A stretch of DNA of 8,256 nucleotides from Candidatus Accumulibacter vicinus (lineage in GTDB: Bacteria; Pseudomonadota; Gammaproteobacteria; Burkholderiales; Rhodocyclaceae), in contig DIME01000020.1 in NCBI GenBank assembly GCA_002425405.1, positions 1 to 8,256 of the forward strand, read 5' to 3'. Positions 1-5,411 of this stretch are shown in pieces (within the stretch, counting starts at the first letter, position 1; each line of letters begins with the position of its first letter). The notes beneath the pieces were generated by a model. The model had not been told where the DNA came from. It was given only the letters and a program-made list of their open reading frames with translations, and did not search any database. The position numbers and the translations under genes were made by a program.

Positions 1-1
1 C

Positions 2-343
2 GCGAAGGGCGTGTATCGTGAGAAGACCGTGCCGGTGGGCTCCTTGCCGGCCAATCCGTGGGGTCTGTACGAGATGCATGGCAACGTCTGGGAGTGGTGT
101 GCCGACTGGTACGGGGACTACCCGACGACACAGCAGGTGGACCCGCGCGGTGCGGCGTCGGGCGGCGCCCGCGTGTTGCGCGGCGGCTCGTGGCACTCCT
201 ACGGCAGGGACGTGCGTTCTGCCTGCCGCAGCAGGATCGAGCCAGGCGGGCGCCTCAACAACATCGGGTTCCGGTTCGCCCTAGGTCCTGGGAAGCCGGC
301 GAAGCCAAGCCAGGGGAATTCGGCGGCGGAGCCGCCGAATTGA
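2..343 (+). CDS. Formylglycine-generating enzyme (SUMF1/FGE-sulfatase) family protein, C-terminal part
   Basis: The open frame runs in from the left edge, so only the last ~113 residues are present and the true start lies outside the window. The visible part carries the conserved C-terminal signatures of the FGE-sulfatase fold: PANPWGLYEMHGNVWEWCADWYG, then RVLRGGSW, then a late R...NNIGFRFA block. In this family such domains either convert a sulfatase cysteine to formylglycine or serve as C-type-lectin-like modules in other proteins; the missing N-terminus prevents choosing between these. The domain ends at GFRFAL. The remaining tail, GPGKPAKPSQGNSAAEPPN, is low complexity, and its last nine codons plus the T of the TGA stop lie in a perfect hairpin (317-341), so the tail looks like a later addition. 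GTG at 11 is internal to the domain and is not taken as the start. Family assignment is secure; specific function is not. Confidence 0.9.
   Translation, partial: AKGVYREKTVPVGSLPANPWGLYEMHGNVWEWCADWYGDYPTTQQVDPRGAASGGARVLRGGSWHSYGRDVRSACRSRIEPGGRLNNIGFRFALGPGKPAKPSQGNSAAEPPN
317..341. repeat. Perfect 11-bp inverted repeat overlapping the FGE-like stop codon
   Basis: Arms AATTCGGCGGC (317-327) and GCCGCCGAATT (331-341) pair perfectly around a GGA loop. The last base is the T of the TGA stop. No T-run follows, so it is not a standard intrinsic terminator. It may be a REP-like palindromic element that became part of the 3' end of the gene. Confidence 0.8.
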
Positions 344-345
344 GT

Positions 346-372
346 GCCGGCGCCCGCGGAGCGGGTGCCGGC
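346..372. repeat. Second GC-rich 12-bp hairpin next to the first
   Basis: Arms GCCGGCGCCCGC (346-357) and GCGGGTGCCGGC (361-372) pair fully as RNA, with one G-U pair, around the same GGA trinucleotide loop seen in the hairpin four bases upstream. Tandem strong hairpins straight after a stop codon suggest a REP/BIME-like unit or a 3'-end stabiliser. There is no U-tract. Confidence 0.75.
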
Positions 373-607
373 GGCGATGCGCGGGGTTTGCCGTGGCGGC
401 TCCCGGTTTTTCAGTGTCGTCGCTTGGGCTGAGCCTGCCCAACCAGCCTTCCATACGCCAAGAAAACGGAAAGCGTGCTACATTCTTGCGGCCGGCGGGC
501 GGTCCGCGCCAGGCGGCGATCCAGCACCAGGCCGCCGGCGGCCAGCAGCGGCAGAGGTCATTCTCACCCGTTGATTGCTGGAGCCGTGACAGAAAGGGAG
601 GGGCCTG
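373..607. other. Non-coding spacer before the beta-propeller gene
   Basis: No credible gene is seen here. The spacer holds a small inverted repeat TTGGGC (424-429) / GCCCAA (437-442) and a 14-bp perfect palindrome GGCCGCCGGCGGCC at 530-543. Part of that palindrome can instead pair with GGCGGC at 512-517. A good ribosome-binding stretch, AGGGAGGGG, ends just before the ATG at 608. No promoter close to consensus could be picked; TACATT at 478-483 is a weak -10-like word without a convincing -35. Confidence 0.5.
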
Positions 608-1633
608 ATGTTCTACATCACATTTCATGGCGGTCGTGTCGGTACGGCGATCAACAACGTGCATGTTTATGATCTGGTCGACGGTCAGCCGGTATGCATC
701 ACCACGGCCGCCCTGCAGACCCCGCCAGGTTCTCCGGTACTGAGCGAACTGCGTGATCTGGTCTTCGGTCCGTCGGGCGATCTGTTCGTGATCAATGGCT
801 ACAAGGACGCCAGCCAGGTTCTCCGCTACAGCGGTATTCCAGACGCCGACCATCGCCACGCCTACCAGGGCATCTATGCCGATGCCCGTGTTTCCGAGGG
901 CATCGTGCATCCCTTTGCGCTGGCTTTCGACGGCAGCGACCATGGCTACCTGTCGAGTCAGGACAGCAACGTGGTCACTGCGCTGAAACCGCCAGGAGCC
1001 GGGAAACGCGGTCTGGCGCGGGCGGTTGCGGCAAGCTTGCGGGCACAAAAGGGGAAGCGCTTCCTCAAGGGGACCTTCGTGGCCTCGTCGAGGGGAAAAT
1101 TGCCGGCTTCGCCGGCGCGTCCGCCAGCGAATTGCCGGCAGCCGGCAGGGCTGGCGGTGGTCGTCGCGCCGGACCCGTCAAAAAAGCATCCGAAGCGGAC
1201 CAAGGTCGCGCACTCGGTACGCGATGTGCTGGTATACGGCAACTCACTGTACGTCGCCGACGAACCGGGCAACACGGTGAAGATCTACGATCTCGCCAGG
1301 GGCAAAACGCAGGGGCAACTGCAGGGGCAGATTGCCGACGCCCAGTTCCTGCGGGCACCCGTGCACCTGCTCGCACACGGTGATGATCTGTACATCGGTA
1401 GCAGCGGTACCGACACGATCCTGCAATATCACTTCGGCAGTGGCGAACTGAAGACGGTGGTCCGCGGCATCAGGACGATTTCGGGAATGTGTTTCGACGC
1501 GGCAGGCAACTTTTACGTCGCGTCGCGCGACGACAAGGCGATCTATTGCTGTGGGGCGGATTTTGGTCCACCACAAGCGTTCATCAGCGGCCTGCAGGAC
1601 AACCCCGAGTTCCTGGTGTACACGGCGAACTGA
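608..1633 (+). CDS. NHL-like beta-propeller protein of unknown function
   Basis: 341 aa. The start is supported by a strong Shine-Dalgarno stretch (AGGGAGGGG) a few bases before the ATG. At least five blade-like repeats are visible, each a hydrophobic strand, a G/D-G-x-L-Y/F-V turn, then a V-x-x-Y strand: residues 46-75 (RDLVFGPSGDLFVINGY), 99-125, 203-229 (VRDVLVYGNSLYVADEPG), 249-275 (VHLLAHGDDLYIGSSG) and 289-314 (ISGMCFDAAGNFYVASRDD). This fits a six-bladed NHL/SMP-30-like propeller. Such folds bind ligands or proteins, and no catalytic set is evident. There is no signal peptide, so the product is probably cytoplasmic. Residues ~128-200 are unlike the rest: basic, Ala/Pro-rich, with no blade pattern, and coded partly by palindromic DNA (1098-1146), so they look like an insertion between two blades. 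The gene stands alone, convergent with the operon on the other strand. Reality of the gene is likely; function unknown. Confidence 0.8.
   Translation: MFYITFHGGRVGTAINNVHVYDLVDGQPVCITTAALQTPPGSPVLSELRDLVFGPSGDLFVINGYKDASQVLRYSGIPDADHRHAYQGIYADARVSEGIVHPFALAFDGSDHGYLSSQDSNVVTALKPPGAGKRGLARAVAASLRAQKGKRFLKGTFVASSRGKLPASPARPPANCRQPAGLAVVVAPDPSKKHPKRTKVAHSVRDVLVYGNSLYVADEPGNTVKIYDLARGKTQGQLQGQIADAQFLRAPVHLLAHGDDLYIGSSGTDTILQYHFGSGELKTVVRGIRTISGMCFDAAGNFYVASRDDKAIYCCGADFGPPQAFISGLQDNPEFLVYTAN
1098..1146. repeat. Two palindromic units inside the propeller gene
   Basis: The unit AATTGCCGGC + short loop + GCCGGC occurs twice: 1098-1116 (loop TTC) and 1130-1146 (loop A). Each can fold as a GC hairpin. 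They lie in frame and encode part of the basic Pro/Ala-rich linker, about residues 163-180. The AATT + GC stem + tiny loop design resembles the hairpin at 317-341. Confidence 0.65.
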
Positions 1634-1635
1634 AC

Positions 1636-1755
1636 AAGAAAGTCCTGACCGCCGAGATCGGCGCCGCCGTCGTCGTCACCCGGATCGCGAAGAAGTCGGC
1701 GATGAGCCGCCGCGTCGTGCTCGCGTTCGCCGAACAGGCCACCAGCGCGCACTGA
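1636..1755 (+). pseudogene. Possible 3' remnant of an unrecognised gene
   Basis: Directly after the propeller stop codon, in another frame, ~39 codons (KKVLTAEIGAAVVVTRIAKK... to ...FAEQATSAH, TGA at 1753-1755) have G or C at nearly every third position. That is the coding signature of this genome. No ATG, GTG or TTG start is available in frame downstream of the propeller body, and there is no ribosome-binding site. It could be the surviving 3' end of a lost gene, or the original C-terminus of the propeller protein reached by a frameshift near 1620. The sequence was not recognised. High GC alone also produces long open frames, so this is tentative. Confidence 0.35.
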
Positions 1756-1784
1756 CGGCGGCGCCGGCCGGCCGCAGCTCAGGC

Positions 1785-2222
1785 TCAGGCCGCCAGCTGG
1801 CGCTTGAGAAGCCGTAGCAGCCAGCCGATTCCCGGGAGTCTGGCGTACAGCTCTTCAGCGGCGTCCCAGTAGTCGCGGTGCCAGATCACCTTGCCGGCGC
1901 TGTCGAAGCGCAGGTGCGACGCGCCGCGAATCACTTGCGGTGACGCCGTCTTCCGCGCGCCCTTCAGCCGGTAGTGCAGTTCCCAGACCAGCAAGGCGCC
2001 GTTGTCGGCGACCACGCGCTCGCGGACGACGAAGCGTGGTTCGTCAACCTGCCTGAACATGTGCGAGAAAATCCGCTGGATCGGCGCCAGACCGCGCACC
2101 TCGTTGAACGGATCCTTGAAGTACGCATCCACCGCGTAGTACTCGGCAAAGCGGGCGACCGCCTCCGGGTGCAAGCCCTCGAAGAAGGCGACCAGCGCGT
2201 CGACCGACGCCGCATTGCTCAT
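1785..2222 (-). CDS. SnoaL/NTF2-like (nuclear transport factor 2 family) protein
   Basis: 145 aa. The open frame extends further upstream, but that part only shadows the dehydrogenase gene. The ATG at 2222 overlaps the TGA of the dehydrogenase in an ATGA junction, which decides the start and implies translational coupling. The pattern is that of the NTF2-like cone fold: an N-terminal helix pair (VDALVAFFEGLHPEAVARFAEYYAVDAYFKDPFNEVRG, residues 7-44), a second helix (PIQRIFSHMFRQV, 47-59), then beta strands VVRERVVADNGALLVWELHYRL, VIRGASHLRFDSAGKVIWHRDYWDAAEELY. Relatives act as small-molecule isomerases/cyclases or non-catalytic binding proteins; the substrate cannot be told from sequence. 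It is the last gene of the operon. Its association with DUF3833, SDR and MFS genes suggests a role in lipid modification or a stress-related pathway (inference). Confidence 0.85.
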   Translation of the reverse strand: MSNAASVDALVAFFEGLHPEAVARFAEYYAVDAYFKDPFNEVRGLAPIQRIFSHMFRQVDEPRFVVRERVVADNGALLVWELHYRLKGARKTASPQVIRGASHLRFDSAGKVIWHRDYWDAAEELYARLPGIGWLLRLLKRQLAA

Positions 2223-3001
2223 CGTGGGCGCCCGCCAGCACCGCCGAGACGGCGGACGAGGGGAAAGTAGAGACGGTACGGCAGATGCGCCAGCAGCTTC
2301 AGCACGCGCGTGAATCGCTTCGGATAGTGGATTTCGAAGGCGCCGCCGGCGAAACCGGCGATCGTCGCCAGCGCCGCCTGCTCGGCGGTGAGCAGCGCCG
2401 GCATCGCGAAATCGTTCTGCGCGGTCAGCGGCGTCGCGACGAAGCCCGGATTGATCACCCGCACGCCGATGCCTTGCGGCTGCAGATCGAGGTACAGTGC
2501 CTCGGCGAAGTTGATCAGCGCAGCCTTCGTCGGTCCATAGATCAGCGACTTCGGCAGACCCCGATAACCGGCGACGCTGGCCACGAAACCAATCTGGCCG
2601 TTGCCCTGGCGCAGCAGTTGCGGCACGACGCAGGCCGCGAAGGTGACGGCACCGACGAGATTGACGTCGATCATCCGTCGCGCCTTGGCCGTATCGAGTT
2701 CCCAGGCGCGCATCGGCACATAGTCCCCCGCCACGTACAGCGCGACGTCGATACCGCCCCACGCCGCCAGCAAGGCGTCCCAGGCGGCGCGCAGGCTCGC
2801 TTCGTCGGCGGCATCACAGGGCAGGACCAGCGCCTGCCCGGCGCCGGCGGCGACTTCGGTCAGACGGGCGGCGTTGCGCGCCGACAAGGCAACGCGCGCG
2901 CCACGTGCCAGCAGTTGGCCGGCGAGCGCCGCGCCGATGCCCGTCGAGGCGCCGAGCAGCCAGACGCGTTTGCCCGACCAGTCGGTGAGGCGTGGATTCA
3001 T
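2219..3001 (-). CDS. Short-chain dehydrogenase/reductase (classical SDR)
   Basis: 260 aa, the usual length for a classical SDR. The NAD(P)-binding glycine motif is GASTGIG (residues 17-23). The catalytic set is complete: Asn114 (in DVNLVGA), Ser142 (FVASVAG), Tyr155 and Lys159 (YGPTK). The motif that usually reads NNAG is LYVAG here (88-92), a departure also seen in some non-canonical SDRs. Arg42 after the second strand (ALSARN) favours NADP(H), which is inference. It probably oxidises or reduces a hydroxyl/keto group; the substrate is unknown. The start ATG lies 4 nt after the TGA of the DUF3833 gene, with only a weak GGTGA-type ribosome site that overlaps that stop, so translation is probably coupled. 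No membrane segment or signal peptide; cytoplasmic. Confidence 0.93.
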   Translation of the reverse strand: MNPRLTDWSGKRVWLLGASTGIGAALAGQLLARGARVALSARNAARLTEVAAGAGQALVLPCDAADEASLRAAWDALLAAWGGIDVALYVAGDYVPMRAWELDTAKARRMIDVNLVGAVTFAACVVPQLLRQGNGQIGFVASVAGYRGLPKSLIYGPTKAALINFAEALYLDLQPQGIGVRVINPGFVATPLTAQNDFAMPALLTAEQAALATIAGFAGGAFEIHYPKRFTRVLKLLAHLPYRLYFPLVRRLGGAGGRPR

Positions 3002-3005
3002 GGTT

Positions 3006-3548
3006 TCACCGCTTCGTGAAGCTCAGCGTCACGTCGCCGAGAGGGAAGCCGAACTTGCGCATCGCCGAACGGTTGAGCATCACCTTGTCGTCGATCAGAT
3101 ACATCCAGTCGTCGAAGTCGACGTTCCAGACGCGGCCGTCGACCGGCAGCGCGAGCACGTAGCGCCAGCGCAACGCGTTGCCGGCCGCTTCGCCCTGTGC
3201 TTCGCCGACGACATCGTCGGCGCGGCCGACGTAGCGCGACGCGTCGACGCGGGTGATCGTCCACACCCGCCGTGAAGTCGTGCCGTCCGACCACGCAAAA
3301 TTCTCGTCGAGCGTCCCGACATCGACCCCGTCGCGTTTCTCCCATTTCGCGTCGATGACGACATGGAAGCGCTTGATCACTTCGCCCGAACGATCCTGGA
3401 ACATTCCCCAGCCGTCGATCGTGCCGTTGAAGTAGCGGGCGAGGTCGAGCACGGGCCGTTCGGCCTGGTAACGGTCGACCGGCGTGCCGGCGCAGCCGCC
3501 GAGACCGAGGATTCCGCAAGTGAAGCAGGCGAGCCACAGGGTTTTCAT
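3006..3548 (-). CDS. DUF3833 family lipoprotein
   Basis: 180 aa. The start ATG shares one base with the MFS stop (TGATG) and has a GGAGG ribosome site 7 nt upstream. The N-terminus is a lipoprotein signal, a hydrophobic stretch LWLACFTCGILGLGGC with lipobox LGGC and lipidated Cys19, so the mature protein should be membrane anchored and face the periplasm. Recognisable DUF3833 blocks are DLARYFNGTIDGWGMFQDRSG (residues 35-55), the WE-KRDG-V-V-TLDE-F-WSDGT stretch (69-90) and the C-terminal DDWMYLIDDKVMLNRSAMRKFG (146-167). The family resembles lipocalin-like beta-barrels and has no known enzyme activity. In proteobacteria it recurs beside SDR, SnoaL-like and cyclopropane-synthase-like genes (from memory), so binding or carrying a modified lipid is a reasonable guess, not a demonstrated role. 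Confidence 0.9.
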   Translation of the reverse strand: MKTLWLACFTCGILGLGGCAGTPVDRYQAERPVLDLARYFNGTIDGWGMFQDRSGEVIKRFHVVIDAKWEKRDGVDVGTLDENFAWSDGTTSRRVWTITRVDASRYVGRADDVVGEAQGEAAGNALRWRYVLALPVDGRVWNVDFDDWMYLIDDKVMLNRSAMRKFGFPLGDVTLSFTKR

Positions 3549-4810
3549 CAGGAGACCTCCAGCGTGCGGCGCCAACGCCATGCCAGGATGGCGGCGATGG
3601 ACTTGAAGAGCAGTGGCAGCAGGCAATAGACGGCGGCCAGACCGGCCGTCGCCGCAGCCACCCCCGGCTGGTAGCCGACCAGATCGAGCAAGGGCAGGGA
3701 CAGGCCGGCGGCCAGCGCCAGATTGAGCTTGGCGACGAGATTCCACCAACCGAAGTAGGCGCCGGCCTGCGCCGACCTGCCGCCCGTCGGACGTTCGCAG
3801 AGGTCGGCGAGCAAGGCCGCCGGCAGCGTCAGGTCGGCGCCGAGTGCCGCCCCCGAGAGCAGGCAGACGACGGCGAAGGGCCAGACATCACCGGCGCCCA
3901 ATCCCCAGGCCCAGACGAACGAGGCGACGGCGACGAGCATCGAGGCGACCCAGGTCCGCACGCGACCGAAACGCCGGGCGAGGGCGACCCACAGCGGCAG
4001 GAAAGCGACGCCGCTGACGAAGTAGAGCGCGAGAAAGGCGCCACTCCAGGCTTCGGCCTGCAGCACGTCGGCGACGTAGAAGAGGACCAGCGTTGCCGGC
4101 AAGGCCGCGGCGATGCCGTTGACGACGAAAACGGCCAGCAGGCGGCGAAAACGGCCATCGTCGAGGACCCCGCGCAGGTTGCCGAGCAGCCGGCCGCTCG
4201 CCGGCAGGCGTTCGGCCGACGGCGGTGTGCCGAGCAGGGTCCAGCTCGCCAGGAAAAGCAACAGCAAGGGGAAAAGTTGCGCCAACCCGGAAAGTCCCTG
4301 CGCGAGATCCTTCGCCAGCAACCCCGGCAGCGCCGCCGCGAGAACGACGCCGAGCAGGCCGAAGCCCTCCCGGCTGGCCGTCAGCCGCGTCCGCTCGCCG
4401 GCATCGCGGCCGAGTTCGGCGCCCCAGGCCTGATAGGCGACGCTCGCCAGCGAGAAACCGAAGTAGGTGCACAGCATCGATGCGAGCAGCCACCACGGCG
4501 CCGCGACGGCCGGCGGATGCAGCAGCGCGAGCATGCCCAGCGCCAGGCACGGCAAGGCGAATACGATCAGGCGCTGGCGGCTCGCCGTGCGGTCGCTCCA
4601 GCCGCCGAGCAGCGGATCGATGCCGGCGTCGAGCAGGCGTGCCGCCAGCAGCAGCGAGCCGAGCAGGCTCAGGCTCATGCCCGCGGATTCGGCGTACAGG
4701 CGCGGCACATGCACGTAGACCGGCAGTGCGGCCATCGCCAGCGGCAGGCCGAGCGCGCCGTAGGCGAGCAACTGTCGCCTGGGAAGCGTCACGGTCAGGG
4801 CGGCAGTCAC
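3548..4810 (-). CDS. MFS transporter, GPH (Na+/melibiose symporter-like) family
   Basis: 420 aa if started at GTG 4810. This start sits 8 nt after a GGAG and two bases beyond the stop of the preceding ORF. TTG at 4816 (too close to the GGAG) and GTG at 4792 are less likely. The open frame continues to 5338, but the extra part has no membrane or family pattern. About twelve hydrophobic helices are visible. The GPH-family signature RLLDAGIDPLLGGWSDRT occurs at residues 58-75, between helices 2 and 3, and YQAWGAELGRDAGERTRL follows helix 4 (126-143). Family members cotransport sugars or other solutes with cations. Members located in DUF3833/SDR/fatty-acid-modification clusters have no assigned substrate, so the cargo is unknown. 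It is an inner-membrane protein, probably translated as part of the operon starting at the 5158 promoter. Confidence 0.9.
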   Translation of the reverse strand: MTAALTVTLPRRQLLAYGALGLPLAMAALPVYVHVPRLYAESAGMSLSLLGSLLLAARLLDAGIDPLLGGWSDRTASRQRLIVFALPCLALGMLALLHPPAVAAPWWLLASMLCTYFGFSLASVAYQAWGAELGRDAGERTRLTASREGFGLLGVVLAAALPGLLAKDLAQGLSGLAQLFPLLLLFLASWTLLGTPPSAERLPASGRLLGNLRGVLDDGRFRRLLAVFVVNGIAAALPATLVLFYVADVLQAEAWSGAFLALYFVSGVAFLPLWVALARRFGRVRTWVASMLVAVASFVWAWGLGAGDVWPFAVVCLLSGAALGADLTLPAALLADLCERPTGGRSAQAGAYFGWWNLVAKLNLALAAGLSLPLLDLVGYQPGVAAATAGLAAVYCLLPLLFKSIAAILAWRWRRTLEVS

Positions 4811-4812
4811 GG

Positions 4813-5094
4813 TCAAGTCTCCGGCCGTTTGAGGAGCGCCAAGCGCAGGCTCGGGCTGCGGCTGCGCGGGGCGCGATGGAGCGGGATTTCGCCGCTCCCC
4901 CACTGCCGCCAACCGGCCTCGGACTTGCGCACCGCTGCCGGCAGGGCTTGCGCCAGGCCGCTGCAGGCGAGGAACAGCAGGGCAATCAGCGTGCTCCCGG
5001 CGAAGGCACGCCCAGCGATCCGTCCAGGGCGGGGAGGCGCTTCTTCCAGGGCTGGAGCGGCGTCGGCGAAACGGCAGGCTGGCAAGTGAGACAT
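4813..5094 (-). CDS. Small exported protein; possible internally deleted chalcone-isomerase-like protein
   Basis: 93 aa, first gene after the operon promoter. Codon use looks genuinely coding. A signal-peptide-like segment (RIAGRAFAGSTLIALLFLACSGLAQA, residues 25-50, likely cut after AQA) follows an unusually long 24-residue leader. After it comes LPAAVRKSEAGWRQWGSGEI, which resembles the start of mature bacterial chalcone-isomerase-like (CHI-fold) proteins. The last ~20 residues (RSRSPSLRLALLKR) resemble the end of the same family. Full-length relatives are near 180-190 aa, so about 90 central residues seem missing while the frame is kept. No obvious ribosome site precedes ATG 5094. The stop lies 2 nt before the MFS start, so the ORF may now serve mainly as a translated leader for the operon. 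Family resemblance is by eye and uncertain; an unrelated small exported protein remains possible. Confidence 0.55.
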   Translation of the reverse strand: MSHLPACRFADAAPALEEAPPRPGRIAGRAFAGSTLIALLFLACSGLAQALPAAVRKSEAGWRQWGSGEIPLHRAPRSRSPSLRLALLKRPET

Positions 5095-5098
5095 AATT

Positions 5099-5111
5099 TT
5101 GTTCTGGACAA
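5099..5111. promoter_or_regulatory. Operator-like 13-bp palindrome, promoter-downstream copy
   Basis: TTGTTCTGGACAA here (TTGTCCAGAACAA on the - strand) matches the perfect palindrome at 5173-5185 at 12 of 13 positions. It lies between the -10 box and the ATG at 5094, where a bound protein could block transcription. A further TTGTC half-site lies at 5123-5127. Confidence 0.55.
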
Positions 5112-5129
5112 TTTAAAAAACTTGTCGAA

Positions 5130-5158
5130 AATATAAGCTCTTGGCTCTCGGATGTCAA
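5130..5158 (-). promoter_or_regulatory. Sigma-70 promoter of the MFS/DUF3833/SDR operon
   Basis: On the - strand a perfect -35 box TTGACA (5158-5153), a 17-nt spacer and TATATT (5135-5130, one mismatch to TATAAT) lie in an AT-rich island within GC-rich DNA. The expected transcript start is near 5123, giving a 5' leader of ~30 nt before ATG 5094. A near-consensus promoter of this strength is usually held down by a repressor, which fits the flanking palindromes. Confidence 0.8.
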
Positions 5159-5172
5159 GCTGTTTTGGTGTT

Positions 5173-5185
5173 TTGTCCAGGACAA
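5173..5185. promoter_or_regulatory. Operator-like perfect 13-bp palindrome, promoter-upstream copy
   Basis: TTGTCC-A-GGACAA is a perfect inverted repeat. It ends ~14 bp upstream of the -35 box of the - strand promoter and is repeated with one change at 5099-5111. The centre-to-centre distance is 74 bp, close to seven helical turns, so looping between two bound dimers is possible. The regulator is not encoded in the window. Confidence 0.6.
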
Positions 5186-5411
5186 CACGCGATCTTTGTC
5201 CGCGAGGATCCCGGCCTGCCGGCGAGCGCGACAGGCAGATCGGCACTGCGCACGCGCAGTTCGCCGCCGCCGGGCAGCCCTGCCACTGCAACAGAGTGGA
5301 AGCGCCTGTCCGCCGATATGCCGGCATTGCGTCGGCACTCCGGCCGTTTCGCTTGTCTCAGCCGCGCTGGCGCGTTAACTTCATTCTTCGCGCCGCGCCG
5401 AGGAAGGAAAC
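5186..5411. promoter_or_regulatory. Divergent intergenic region with weak promoter for the membrane protein gene
   Basis: This lies between the operon control region and the + strand gene at 5412. An inverted repeat ACTGCGC (5245-5251) / GCGCAGT (5254-5260) with a 2-nt centre is present. A weak sigma-70-like pair, TTGTCT (5353-5358), 17-nt spacer, TAACTT (5376-5381), is correctly placed for the downstream gene. No gene is seen here. Confidence 0.35.

Noticed and set aside
344..607. CRISPR-like or tandem repeat array
   Set aside because: Only isolated palindromes; no regularly spaced repeats.
281..1048. 255-aa open frame on the - strand
   Set aside because: It overlaps the FGE tail, hairpins and propeller gene in antisense, with no motif and no ribosome site support.
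1756..1784. GC-rich palindromic words (GGCGCC, GGCCGGCC) as a bidirectional terminator between the convergent genes
   Set aside because: No clean stem with a T-run on either strand could be drawn.
2223..2762. Upstream extension of the SnoaL-like open frame (325 aa)
   Set aside because: It is the out-of-frame shadow of the dehydrogenase gene on the same strand; the ATGA junction at 2222 gives the real start.
2285..3019. 244-aa open frame on the + strand
   Set aside because: It is antisense to the dehydrogenase with its complete catalytic set; Arg/Gln-rich shadow without a recognisable pattern.
4225..5136. Long + strand open frames opposite the MFS gene
   Set aside because: Arg/Ala/Pro-rich antisense shadows, common in GC-rich DNA.
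4811..5338. Upstream extension of the MFS open frame to a 596-aa protein
   Set aside because: The extra ~176 residues have no membrane or family pattern, cross the AT-rich promoter, and overlap the 93-aa ORF. GTG 4810 has a good ribosome site.
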